A DNA stretch of 64,000 nt, taken from Tepidicaulis sp002389665 (GTDB taxonomy: Bacteria; Pseudomonadota; Alphaproteobacteria; Parvibaculales; Parvibaculaceae). The translations under genes and the position numbers were made by a program. Location: positions 558,001-622,000 of the forward strand of contig NZ_OZ244942.1 of NCBI RefSeq assembly GCF_965222285.1, given 5' to 3'. This document shows, in pieces, positions 17,046 through 26,529 of the stretch. Position 1 is the first letter of the stretch. Every line of letters starts with the position of its first letter. The notes beneath the pieces are model-generated. The model was not told the DNA's origin. It did no database searches and was given only the letters and a program-made list of their open reading frames with translations.

Positions 17046-17834
17046 CTATTCCCGGTAAATCAGGGCCGCCGTCCAACCGGCGAACGTCGCCAGCATCACC
17101 GCGAAAATCCCGTAAAGCAGCGGCTCGCGGTGGGCAAGGCGGAAGATGATCCGTTCCATGCCGCTCTTGTCGATAAAAAGCGGGGTGGAGATGGCATCGA
17201 TCACATTGCCGTCGCGGATGAGATAGACCTTGGCCGTATAAAGCCCGACGGGCACGTTTGCCGGAATTTCTATGCTGGTCCGGAAAAGCGTGTTGGAGAG
17301 AAACGCCACCCCTTCCGGCGCTTCATGAAAAAGCCCTTGCTCGCGTTTGCGCCGGATCAGCGCATCGGTAAATTCGCGCGCTTCTTCCACATCGAGGGGA
17401 ATGCGCGTGCCTTCGATGGAGGTGGCGACCAGTTTGCCGAAGGTGAGATGGTGCGCGCCGATCTGCTCGATCGCTCGCACCCGCTCGCTTGCAATCGTCT
17501 CGAAAGGCCGCGTGCTCGCCACGGCGTAAAAGCCGGGCACGGAGGCGAAGGTGACAGAGTTGTAATTGATCCAGACACCGGCGACGCGCTCTTTCTTGCG
17601 CACGGTTTCATCGCGCCGCGGGCCGGAGACGACGATGGCCACATCGGTGCTTTGGCCGGGCTTGGCGGCGCTATCGGCTTCGATGGCGCCGAAGATCAGA
17701 ATTTCCGTGCCGGTAAAGTTCGAGCGGATGGACACCTGATGCTGGGAAAGGTCCGTGACGAGACCGGCCTTGGCCGCGCCGCCGGAAACCGCGATGGCAA
17801 AAAGAAGCGTGAGAACGGAAAGAAGCGCGCGCAT
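17046..17834 (-). CDS. TIGR02186 family exported membrane-anchored protein
   Basis: The 262-residue product has a signal peptide (RALLSVLTLLFAIAVSGGA, cleaved near AAKA-GL), a beta-rich periplasmic domain and one C-terminal transmembrane helix (LLYGIFAVMLATFAGWTAAL). This matches the alphaproteobacterial TIGR02186 family, which regularly lies beside TSUP permeases. The start at 17834 overlaps the TSUP stop (ATGA), and an upstream ATG would run into that gene. The pair is probably a functional complex in the membrane. The molecular role is unknown; sulfite, sulfonate or metal-thiol export is a guess from the partner. Confidence 0.88.
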   Translation of the reverse strand: MRALLSVLTLLFAIAVSGGAAKAGLVTDLSQHQVSIRSNFTGTEILIFGAIEADSAAKPGQSTDVAIVVSGPRRDETVRKKERVAGVWINYNSVTFASVPGFYAVASTRPFETIASERVRAIEQIGAHHLTFGKLVATSIEGTRIPLDVEEAREFTDALIRRKREQGLFHEAPEGVAFLSNTLFRTSIEIPANVPVGLYTAKVYLIRDGNVIDAISTPLFIDKSGMERIIFRLAHREPLLYGIFAVMLATFAGWTAALIYRE

Positions 17835-18757
17835 CAATTCGCCCCCTGCGGTGCCAGCGAGAAAAGATCTTGCGGGGTTGCCACCATGTCGAAGCCGAGC
17901 CGTGCGCAAACCAGCAGCACCAGAAGGCCGAGCAGCGCGCGCAAATGTTCCCCGCGCATATTCGCACCGAACCGTGCGCCATATTGCGCGCCCACCACCC
18001 CGCCAATGAGAAGGAGAAGGGCGAGCATCACATCCACGGTCTGGTTTTCCACCGAGTGCAGAACGGTCACGAGGCCGGTGACGAAGATGATCTGAAAGAG
18101 CGATGTGCCGATCACCACATTGGTCGGCATTTTCAAAAGATAGATCATGGCCGGCACCATGATGAAGCCGCCGCCGACCCCCATGATGGCGACCAGCGTG
18201 CCGACACCTGCGCCGATGAGGAAAGGCGGAATGGCGCTGATATAAAGGCGCGAGCGGCGGAAGCGCATTTTGAACGGGAGCCCGTGCACCCAGCTATGCT
18301 GGCCAGGGCGCCGGCCGGGAAGCGATTTGCCTGAGCGCGCCGCTTGAATGGCGCGCACACTTTCCACCAGCATCAGCGTGCCGATGATGCCAAGAAAGGC
18401 GATATAGGAAAAAGAAATCAGAAGATCGACCTGGCCGATCTCGCGCAGATACTTGAAAAGATAAACGCCGCCGACCGAACCCAGAATACCGCCGACAAGC
18501 AGCACGAGCCCCATTTTGAAATCCACGGTCTGCCGCTTCCAATGCGCCAGCACCCCGGAAATGGAAGAGGCGACGATCTGGTTCGACTGCGTGGCAACGG
18601 CAACGGCGGGCGGAATGCCGATAAAGATCAAAAGCGGCGTCATGAGAAAGCCGCCGCCTACACCGAAAAGCCCGGACAGAAATCCGACAGCGCCGCCAAG
18701 GCCGAGCAGCAGAAAGATGTTCAAGGAGAGCTCGGCTATGGGCAGGTAAATCTGCAT
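17834..18757 (-). CDS. TSUP/TauE-SafE family permease
   Basis: The 307-residue membrane protein has about eight hydrophobic segments in two homologous halves. The repeated TSUP motif is visible twice, as GLFGVGGGFLMTPLLI near the N-terminus and AIMGVGGGFIMVPAMIY in the second half. Members carry sulfite, sulfonates or sulfoacetate, or organic anions. A basic loop (about residues 140-170) separates the halves. The stop is fused with the start of the TIGR02186 gene, the standard alphaproteobacterial arrangement. The upstream gap to the PodJ-like gene carries that gene's terminator at 18821-18859. Confidence 0.93.
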   Translation of the reverse strand: MQIYLPIAELSLNIFLLLGLGGAVGFLSGLFGVGGGFLMTPLLIFIGIPPAVAVATQSNQIVASSISGVLAHWKRQTVDFKMGLVLLVGGILGSVGGVYLFKYLREIGQVDLLISFSYIAFLGIIGTLMLVESVRAIQAARSGKSLPGRRPGQHSWVHGLPFKMRFRRSRLYISAIPPFLIGAGVGTLVAIMGVGGGFIMVPAMIYLLKMPTNVVIGTSLFQIIFVTGLVTVLHSVENQTVDVMLALLLLIGGVVGAQYGARFGANMRGEHLRALLGLLVLLVCARLGFDMVATPQDLFSLAPQGAN

Positions 18758-18820
18758 TGCGTGGCGGTCTCTCGGACAGGTAGCCGGTTGATACTCGTTT
18801 GGCAGCGGCGGGCGGCAGGT

Positions 18821-18859
18821 AAAAAGAACACGGCCAGACTATAACAAAGCCTGGCCGTG
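18821..18859 (-). terminator. Rho-independent terminator of the PodJ-like gene
   Basis: Read on the minus strand, CACGGCCAG pairs with CTGGCCGTG (18851-18859 and 18829-18837), a 9-bp perfect stem with a 13-base loop, followed by TTCTTTTT. It lies about 100 bases downstream of the stop at 18958. Confidence 0.85.
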
Positions 18860-18957
18860 CTGAACAAAAGACTGCGGTAATTCCGTGTGGAGAAAAAGCA
18901 TCTCCTCGGGTCTTTTCTTAGCGTGTCTTCCTCAACGCGCCTCTTGAGCGTGCCCCT

Positions 18958-21834
18958 TTAGCGGGTTTGGGCTTCGAGCAGTTCGATGAGCTGCGGCGTG
19001 ACGAGCCCCGTTGCCGCCATGCCGGCGCTGCGCTGGAACTGCTGAATGGCTTCGGTCGTCTTCGGACCCATCACCCCGTCTGAGGGGCCGGGGCGGAAGC
19101 CGAGTTCTTTCAAGAGCGTCTGGGCACGGGCGACATCGACACTGCTGCCCGGCGTGCCGGCATCGGCCCGCTCGCTCCAGGTTTTCAGCGAGGCGATATT
19201 GCCATTGGCGGCTGCGTCGGAGGCTTTGGGGCTCCAGGTTTCCGCTTTCAGCTTCGCATCGACGAGCTGAGCCGCATCCATGCGCTGACCGATTTCGTCG
19301 CGCTTGGCGGCAGCGTCCTTGTCGCCGCTTTTCGCGGCAACCGCATACCAAAGATAAGCCTTGGCCGGATCGGCGGTGACGCCGAGGCCGCGCTCATAAA
19401 GAACGGCGATGTTGAACTGGCTGTCGCCGAGCCCGCGTGCCGCCGCTTCCTCGAACCAGCGGGCGGCCTGGCCGAAATCCTGCTGCGTGCCTTTGCCTTC
19501 CGCATAGATAACGGCAAGGTTGTGCATCGCTTTGATGTTGCCCTGGTTCGCCGCCTTCTCGTACCAGGTCCGGGCCTTGGCGAAATCCTGTTCGACGCCG
19601 CGGCCCTTTTCATAAAGCGTGGCGATGCGGTACTGCGCGATCGCAAGGTCCTGCTCGGCAGCCTGGGTGAACCAGTAAGCGGCCTGGCTGAAATCTTGCG
19701 GCACGGTCACGCCGCGCGCATAGCGCAGACCCACTTCATAGCGCGCTGCCGCATTGCCGTTTGCAGCGGCCTCGCGCAGCGTCGGTTTCGCTGCCTCACG
19801 GGAGACAGGGGTCACGGGTGCGGGCTCGGCCGGGGCGACCTTGTCGGTCACTTTCGGCAGCGTCATGGTTTCCGGCTTTGCGGTAGCCGGTTTGGAAGAG
19901 GCAGGCGCCGAACCATTTGCCGCATCTGCTTTCGGTTCGGCGCCTTCCGGAGTGGCCTCCGGTGTTGCGGGCTTTTCGCTCGGCTCTGCCGCGCTGTCTT
20001 TCGGCGCAGGCGTTTCGGGAATAGTGGTCTCGGGCGCTGCCGCCTTGGATGCATCGGCGGGCGTCTCGGCGGCGGGTGCGTCTTGCGCCGGCGCGGCCTG
20101 TTCTTCGGCAGGCGCTTCGGTTACAGCCGGGGTTTCAGGCGCGCTGTCGCCGCCGGTAAAACCGCGCAGGGCGAAAACGGCAAGCACGGCCAGAAGCGCT
20201 GCGCCGGCAATGTAATAATATTTGCGTTTGCTTTCGCCCGCTTCTTCTTCATCGAAGCTCTTGTAGCGGGGGCTTGATTCATGAACCGGCCCGCGCGGCA
20301 TTTCGCCGGAGGCAGCAGCCTGCGCGGCGCGGCGGGCGGCGGCGATGAAATCCTGACCGGCATGACTGTCCGCCATGCCCGGCACGGCGGCGCCGGGCGG
20401 GGGCGGCGGCGCGGCAGGATCAGCACCTGCGCCCGGAAGCGGCGGTTCGGCGGGCCCGCGCATGTCGGCGCGTCCCGGCTCGGCAAGCGGCGGCGGCGCT
20501 GGCTGGCCGAGCGGCGTTGCCGGAATGGGCGGCGGCGCCAGATCGGGCATGCCGACCGGCGGCGGCATGGCGCCGGGCGCCAGCGCGCCATAAGGCGGTA
20601 ATGTTGTTTGGTGAGAGGCCGCTTCGCTTTCGGGTGCGGCCGGGGCTTTTGCTTCGCCTTCAGCTGCCTCTTCGGTTTTGGCGGCGAGGTTCTTTGCTTC
20701 AAGCTCTTTTAGCGATGCCTGAAAATCGGCAATCGCCTGCTGCACGGAATTGGCAGCGGCCTGGCTTTGCTCCTCGGATTGTTCGATCCGGGCGCTGACA
20801 TTTTGCAGACGCTGATCGACTTCCTGCATAATCTCGGCAACGAGCGCGCTGGGCTGCTGGGCTTGCGCCTGGGCTTCGGCCTGGGCCTGCTCGACGCGGC
20901 TGCTCAGCGAGCCGAGCCCTTCTTGCATCTGTGCAAGCAGCGCGCGCTGGGTTTCAGCCTGGCGCTGTTCGGACTGCTCGAGGCGCGCGTGCATTTTTTC
21001 AAGCGCGTCCTGAAGCTGGAAAATAACCTTCTTCTGGCTTTCCGATTCCGCCTTGTCGTTGACGGCGCGCAGCGCGGCCTCGACGGCCTTTTGCTGGGCG
21101 GCTTCGCTTTGGCTGGCCGATTGCTGAACGGATTTTTCGATCGAGGCGAGGCGCTCGGCCAGCGCGTGAACGGATTTATAAAGCGTTTCGGTTTCGCTGC
21201 GCGCTTTTTCGCGCTCGGCGGCAGCGTCCGTCTCGTCCATGCGGCGCGAGAGAGTTGAAAGCGTCTGGCGGATATCGTCGAAGCGGCGGTCGGTCTGATG
21301 GCCCGCCGTTTCCAAATGATCGACCACGGCGCTCACCGCTTTTTCAAGCGACTTGATGGCCTGCGCATCTTCGGCGCGTTTGCCGAAAGGCTGGGCGCGT
21401 TCTGCGGCATCGAGACGTTCGGTGAGCTGCTGGATCTTGCGCTCAAGCGGATCGGGCCCGGTAAAGGAGGGCAGACGATTGCCTTCGTCGAAGCGTGTGG
21501 CCATGGTTTCTATCGCACTATCGAGGCGCCGTTCGCTCGACTCGACCCGCTGCACAAGATTTTTGACGGCTTCTGCAACCGGGCCCATGTCGAATTGCGG
21601 GGCCTGTTCATAAGAGGGACGGTAGGAACCCTGGCCGGGTTGGGCCGTAAAATCGGGGCGGTAGGAGGCTTCGTAAGACGCGCCTTGCGCGCCCACTTCA
21701 TCCGTGCCGCTGTCGAGAATGACCTGATTGAGCCAATTGCCAAGGGTCATCCCGGCGCGGCGCGCAGCCTGCTTTGCTGCTTCACGCGCTTCAGGTTCGA
21801 TGCCCTTAACGCTCCAGGGGACCCCCGATCTCAT
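18958..21834 (-). CDS. PodJ-like polarity/localisation factor with Sel1 repeats and peptidoglycan-binding domain
   Basis: The product has 958 residues. Domains in order: a conserved N-terminal helix (PWSVKGIEPEAREAAKQAAR, with GMTLGNWLNQ); long coiled coils rich in Glu, Gln and Ala (about 60-400); a Pro/Ala/Glu-rich linker; one transmembrane helix near 540 (YYYIAGAALLAVLAVFAL); a second Pro/Ala linker; four to five Sel1 repeats (AARYEVGLRYARGVTVPQDF and similar, about 690-850); and a C-terminal PG_binding_1 domain (LLKELGFRPGPSDGVMGPKT). This is the same order and length as Caulobacter PodJ (about 974), which places polar organelles. Role by analogy: cytosolic coiled coil recruits partners, periplasmic part senses the wall. 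No strong ribosome site precedes the ATG. Confidence 0.9.
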   Translation of the reverse strand: MRSGVPWSVKGIEPEAREAAKQAARRAGMTLGNWLNQVILDSGTDEVGAQGASYEASYRPDFTAQPGQGSYRPSYEQAPQFDMGPVAEAVKNLVQRVESSERRLDSAIETMATRFDEGNRLPSFTGPDPLERKIQQLTERLDAAERAQPFGKRAEDAQAIKSLEKAVSAVVDHLETAGHQTDRRFDDIRQTLSTLSRRMDETDAAAEREKARSETETLYKSVHALAERLASIEKSVQQSASQSEAAQQKAVEAALRAVNDKAESESQKKVIFQLQDALEKMHARLEQSEQRQAETQRALLAQMQEGLGSLSSRVEQAQAEAQAQAQQPSALVAEIMQEVDQRLQNVSARIEQSEEQSQAAANSVQQAIADFQASLKELEAKNLAAKTEEAAEGEAKAPAAPESEAASHQTTLPPYGALAPGAMPPPVGMPDLAPPPIPATPLGQPAPPPLAEPGRADMRGPAEPPLPGAGADPAAPPPPPGAAVPGMADSHAGQDFIAAARRAAQAAASGEMPRGPVHESSPRYKSFDEEEAGESKRKYYYIAGAALLAVLAVFALRGFTGGDSAPETPAVTEAPAEEQAAPAQDAPAAETPADASKAAAPETTIPETPAPKDSAAEPSEKPATPEATPEGAEPKADAANGSAPASSKPATAKPETMTLPKVTDKVAPAEPAPVTPVSREAAKPTLREAAANGNAAARYEVGLRYARGVTVPQDFSQAAYWFTQAAEQDLAIAQYRIATLYEKGRGVEQDFAKARTWYEKAANQGNIKAMHNLAVIYAEGKGTQQDFGQAARWFEEAAARGLGDSQFNIAVLYERGLGVTADPAKAYLWYAVAAKSGDKDAAAKRDEIGQRMDAAQLVDAKLKAETWSPKASDAAANGNIASLKTWSERADAGTPGSSVDVARAQTLLKELGFRPGPSDGVMGPKTTEAIQQFQRSAGMAATGLVTPQLIELLEAQTR

Positions 21835-22006
21835 CGAATCACTATGCCCGTTTCAGATTCCACGTTGTACCGAGACGGTGATTCGGTGTAAAGCGCCGCC
21901 GTTTCCCGCCTTTTTCGAAGAAAAGACCGTGCGGCTCCTCATACCCGCCGTCCACCGGTCAAGAATCCCTTAACCGGCTCTTACATCTGACGTGATCTTG
22001 GTAAAG

Positions 22007-22025
22007 GCCGCGTTAATAACGCGGC
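22007..22025. repeat. Perfect 19-base palindrome with downstream T-run
   Basis: GCCGCGTTA-A-TAACGCGGC is a perfect 9-bp inverted repeat. AATTTTTG follows on the plus strand. It lies in the 283-base gap between the PodJ-like start (21834) and the CAP lipoprotein stop (22118), both on the minus strand. It could be the CAP gene's terminator or a podJ operator; the T-run faces the plus direction, where no gene ends. Nothing else obvious is seen in this gap. Confidence 0.45.
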
Positions 22026-22117
22026 AATTTTTGCCCTTTACTGGGACGGCGGGAGTCACGCCGGATTTGACCTTGTGAGTTCTGCTGAGACCTTCCCGAG
22101 CAGGTCAATCTCCCCAG

Positions 22118-22672
22118 TCAGGGGCCGGTGAAGAGCTGCGTCGCATAGACCCTGTCGCCGGAGACCGCGATGCCGATGCCCGTGCGCTGATAAGCGCGCG
22201 AGCGCAGGGGCGCTGCGTGGCGGGGCGAATTCATCCATTGCTCGACCATATAAGCGGCTTTCTCGCTATCGCTTTCGCCGGGTGGAAACTTGAATTCCCC
22301 GACATTTTCCGCGACCCGGCCTTTGAAATTCTCATCGACCGCCAGAACCCGGTCGAGCGGGCCTTGCCCGTCCGGGTTGTGATGGCCCATGAAACCGCGC
22401 GCCTTCATATCCGCGCTATGGACGGCGGCGGCTTTATTGAGCACCGGATCGAGCGAGAAGGGGGCGTCGGGCCGGCTTCTGTTGATTTCGGCCAAAAGCG
22501 CCCGGCCGAGCGGCGTGTCGAGGGAAGCCTCACGGCTCGCCTCGGCGGGCAGGGCACGGGCGACCTCCACGGGTTTGGGCGGTGCATTGCCCCCGGCGGC
22601 ACAGGCTGTCAGGAAAAGAGCGGTGAGCAGGCTCGCACCTGTCCGGACCATCGCTAAGCGCGAAAAAATCAT
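22118..22672 (-). CDS. CAP/SCP-domain lipoprotein
   Basis: The 184-residue product has a signal sequence ending in the lipobox LTAC around residue 24 (FLTACAAGG), so it is probably lipid-anchored. The CAP domain follows: LLAEINRSRPDAPFSLDPVL, KAAAVHSADMKARGFMGHHNPDG, and the closing RAYQRTGIGIAV with VYATQLF. The second HxxH-type region (SPRHAAPL) is partly conserved. Bacterial CAP proteins are cell-surface proteins of mostly unknown role. I prefer the ATG at 22672, which has GGGAG 8 bases upstream; a TTG at 22687 is a weak alternative. It is divergent from the MerR operon. Confidence 0.88.
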   Translation of the reverse strand: MIFSRLAMVRTGASLLTALFLTACAAGGNAPPKPVEVARALPAEASREASLDTPLGRALLAEINRSRPDAPFSLDPVLNKAAAVHSADMKARGFMGHHNPDGQGPLDRVLAVDENFKGRVAENVGEFKFPPGESDSEKAAYMVEQWMNSPRHAAPLRSRAYQRTGIGIAVSGDRVYATQLFTGP

Positions 22673-22772
22673 TATGGCATCTCCCAAAGCGCTTTTTTGC
22701 CGCCGACCGTGACCGGCTGAGTTGCAAAACCCTAGCTGAAATCGAGGCGTTTTGCGGGATTTTCGACATAAC

Positions 22773-22801
22773 TTGACATCTGCCCTATTTATATCTAGAT
22801 A
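22773..22801 (+). promoter_or_regulatory. Strong sigma-70 promoter upstream of the MerR/beta-oxidation operon
   Basis: TTGACA (22773-22778), exactly 17 bases, then TAGATA (22796-22801). This is the most consensus-like promoter I see in the window. Transcription would start near 22808, giving a leader of about 175 bases to the MerR GTG start that contains the palindrome at 22837. A second promoter candidate overlaps that palindrome. Confidence 0.65.
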
Positions 22802-22836
22802 TTGTTCCGTGGTCAGGGCACTGCTTGGCCATCAGG

Positions 22837-22865
22837 TTGACGTTTACGTCAACGTCAAATATATC
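22837..22865 (+). promoter_or_regulatory. MerR-type operator embedded in a second promoter
   Basis: TTGACGT-TT-ACGTCAA (22837-22852) is a perfect 7-bp inverted repeat, and a further half-site ACGTCAAA follows. The same sequence supplies a -35 box (TTGACG), followed after 17 bases by TATATC (22860-22865). An operator lying across the -35 box and spacer is the MerR-family arrangement, and the half-site resembles the TTTACGT/ACGTAAA type described for LiuR-like MerR regulators of acyl-CoA catabolism. The adjacent regulator gene is the obvious candidate to bind it. Confidence 0.7.
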
Positions 22866-22984
22866 GGAGGGGACCGGGCGCGAGAACCGGCACTCCAAGG
22901 GCAAGTAAGGCCGGCCCCGCCAAAGCGTTATGAGACGACTTTGGAAAAGGTGTCCGCCAGCTTTCGAACAAGGGAGGATGACAG

Positions 22985-23461
22985 GTGACGGTACAAATGA
23001 GCTATGAGCCGGCTGGTCTGGGCGAGCGGCACGGCGCGGAAGCCCCCACATTCACCATTACGCAGCTTGCCGAGGAATTCGGCGTGACGACCCGCGCGAT
23101 CCGCTTTTATGAGGATAAAGACCTTCTCCATCCGCGCCGCCAGGGCCAGACCCGCATTTACCGGCCCCGCGACCGGGCCCGTCTTCAGCTTATCGTGCGC
23201 GGCAAAAAGGTAGGCTTTACGCTGGCCGAGATTCGGGAAATTCTTGACCTATATGACCTGCATGACGGGGCGGAAGCCCAGTACCGTCATGCCCTCGTCA
23301 AGTTCGAAGAGCGTATTGAAAGCCTCAACCAGCAAAAGGACGAGATCGACGCCCAGATCGCGCAGCTGAAAGACGGCTTGCGCCGTGTGGAAGGTTTGCT
23401 CCGGGATGAGGCGCCTTCGCTCAATGGCAAAGCCAGCGCCAAGCCCTGCGGTAAAGGCTGA
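22985..23461 (+). CDS. MerR family regulator of the beta-oxidation operon (LiuR-like)
   Basis: The 158-residue product has a winged-helix DNA-binding domain at about residues 22-90 (FTITQLAEEFGVTTRAIRFY, then EDKDLLHPRRQGQTRIYRPR), followed by a coiled coil (FEERIESLNQQKDEIDAQIA). Only scattered Cys remains, without the metal-site pattern of MerR or CueR, so an acyl-CoA-type effector as in LiuR is likely. The GTG start at 22985 lies 8 bases after GGGAGG; an ATG at 22997 is too distant from that site. Four beta-oxidation genes follow in line, the first 24 bases later, and a clear palindrome precedes it. Confidence 0.92.
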   Translation: MTVQMSYEPAGLGERHGAEAPTFTITQLAEEFGVTTRAIRFYEDKDLLHPRRQGQTRIYRPRDRARLQLIVRGKKVGFTLAEIREILDLYDLHDGAEAQYRHALVKFEERIESLNQQKDEIDAQIAQLKDGLRRVEGLLRDEAPSLNGKASAKPCGKG

Positions 23462-23485
23462 TCTCTTCCAAGGAGAGAAAGACCC

Positions 23486-25276
23486 ATGCCGACTTATAAA
23501 GCCCCGCTGCAAGACTATCGCTTCATCCTGCATGAACTGCTTGAAATCGGGCAGTACAGCGCGTTGCCCGGTTTTGCCGATGCACAGGAAGACGTTGTGA
23601 ACGCCATTCTGGAGGAAGCGGCCAAGCTTTCCGAAGAAGTGCTGCAACCGCTCAACCAGATCGGCGATGAGGAAGGCTGTACGCTGGAAAACGGCGAAGT
23701 GCGCACCCCCAAGGGCTTTAAAGAGGCATACCAGACGCTTGTGGAGGGCGGCTGGCCCGCGTTGACCGCCGACCCCAATTATGGCGGTCAGGGCCTGCCC
23801 AACACGCTCGCGGTCATGTTCAATGAAATGGTCTCCTCGGCGAATATGGCCTTCGGTATGTATCCGGGCCTCAGCCACGGGGCTTATTCGGCGCTGATCA
23901 ACCACGGCGCCGACGAATTGAAAGACCGCTACCTGCCTAAACTCGTGACCGGGGAATGGACCGGCACGATGAACCTGACCGAACCTCATTGCGGCACGGA
24001 TCTGGGGCTCTTGCGCTCCAAGGCCGTGCCCCAGGGCGATGGCAGTTACAAGATTTCCGGCCAGAAGATTTTCATCTCCGCCGGTGAGCACGATCTGGCC
24101 GAAAACATCATCCATCTCGTTCTTGCCCGCATCGAAGGCGCGCCGGAAGGGGTAGGCGGTATTTCGCTTTTCGTCGTGCCGAAATTCCTCGTCAATGACG
24201 ATGGCTCGCTCGGGGCTCGCAACGGTGTGCGCTGCGGCTCCCTCGAAAAGAAAATGGGCATCCATGGCAATGCCACCTGCGTGCTCAATTATGACGATGC
24301 GGTGGGCTGGCTTGTCGGCGCGGAGAACAAGGGCCTGCGCGCCATGTTCACGATGATGAACGAAGCCCGGCTCGGCGTTGCGCTGCAGGGGCTTTCACAG
24401 TCGGAAGCGGCCTATCAGAACGCTGCCGATTATGCGCGTGAGCGGCTGCAGGGCCGCGCGCTCACCGGGCCGAAGGAAGAGACCAAGCCAGCCGATCCCA
24501 TTATCGTTCATCCGGATGTGCGCCGTATGCTGATGAATGCCCGCGCCTTCAACGAAGGCGCCCGCGCGCTTCTTGCCTGGACGGCGCTGCAGGGCGATCT
24601 CACGCATCTTTCTTCCGATGAAAAACAGCGCGAGTTCGGCGAAGACATGATGTCGCTTCTGACCCCCGTGCTGAAAGGCTATTTCACCGATAAAGGCTTT
24701 GCGAATGCGGTGGATGCGCAGCAAGTCTATGGCGGTCACGGCTATATCGATGAATGGGGTATGGGCCAGTTCGTGCGCGATGCGCGCATCGCCATGATCT
24801 ATGAAGGGGCGAACGGCATTCAGGCGCTCGACCTGGTGGGCCGCAAGCTGGCGCAGAACGGCGGGCGCGCGGTCTTCGCTTTCTTCAAGCTCATCGACGA
24901 AGAGCTTGCCGCGCTGGAAGGGCAGGGTGATCTCGCCTTCGCCGCCGCGCCCTTGAAAGAAGCAAAGGCGCAGCTTGAAGAAGCAACGACCTGGTTCATG
25001 GAAAATGCGCTGAAGAATTTCGACCACGCAGGCGCCGGCTCCAGCGATTACATGCACCTTTTCGGGCTGACTGCGATTGCGCTGATGTGGGCGAAGATGG
25101 CGCGCATCTCCGCCGCCAAAGCGAAGACGGGCGGCGCGGAAGCGGAGTTCTACAAGAACAAGCTCATCACGGCCCGCTATTACATGGAACGTGTGCTGCC
25201 CGAAACGGGTGCGCATCTTGCCCGCATCAAAACCGGTGCGGACAGCATGATGGCGCTTGCCGCCGATGCATTTTGA
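23486..25276 (+). CDS. Large acyl-CoA dehydrogenase (DmdC-like, about 600 residues)
   Basis: The 596-residue flavoprotein forms a C2-C3 double bond in an acyl-CoA. The N-terminal helical domain is extended, the FAD-binding middle has TMNLTEPHCGTDLGLLRS and GQKIFISAGEHDL, and the active-site Glu is at about residue 440 in IAMIYEGANGIQALDL. The extra C-terminal helical region (about 470-596) is what sets this family apart from 380-residue dehydrogenases. It groups by motif with 3-methylmercaptopropionyl-CoA dehydrogenase DmdC and general long-chain enzymes. Nothing else of the DMSP pathway is nearby, so general beta-oxidation is more likely than sulfur metabolism. AAGGAG precedes the start. Confidence 0.93.
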   Translation: MPTYKAPLQDYRFILHELLEIGQYSALPGFADAQEDVVNAILEEAAKLSEEVLQPLNQIGDEEGCTLENGEVRTPKGFKEAYQTLVEGGWPALTADPNYGGQGLPNTLAVMFNEMVSSANMAFGMYPGLSHGAYSALINHGADELKDRYLPKLVTGEWTGTMNLTEPHCGTDLGLLRSKAVPQGDGSYKISGQKIFISAGEHDLAENIIHLVLARIEGAPEGVGGISLFVVPKFLVNDDGSLGARNGVRCGSLEKKMGIHGNATCVLNYDDAVGWLVGAENKGLRAMFTMMNEARLGVALQGLSQSEAAYQNAADYARERLQGRALTGPKEETKPADPIIVHPDVRRMLMNARAFNEGARALLAWTALQGDLTHLSSDEKQREFGEDMMSLLTPVLKGYFTDKGFANAVDAQQVYGGHGYIDEWGMGQFVRDARIAMIYEGANGIQALDLVGRKLAQNGGRAVFAFFKLIDEELAALEGQGDLAFAAAPLKEAKAQLEEATTWFMENALKNFDHAGAGSSDYMHLFGLTAIALMWAKMARISAAKAKTGGAEAEFYKNKLITARYYMERVLPETGAHLARIKTGADSMMALAADAF

Positions 25277-25310
25277 GAAACGATAAAAAGTAAAGTAGGG
25301 AGACGACGGA

Positions 25311-26468
<1,158 letters not shown>

Positions 26469-26529
26469 TCACGATCTGGTCTAGCGATATTAAAAGATAA
26501 ACACCGCGAACCTCGAAAGGAGAGGCCCC

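Noticed and set aside
22752..22988. Small gene in the MerR leader
   Set aside because: It spans the promoter and operator, has no ribosome site and an odd composition.
23486..25276. DMSP degradation locus suggested by the DmdC-like dehydrogenase
   Set aside because: No DmdA, DmdB, DmdD or DddP-like gene nearby; the operon is a general beta-oxidation set.
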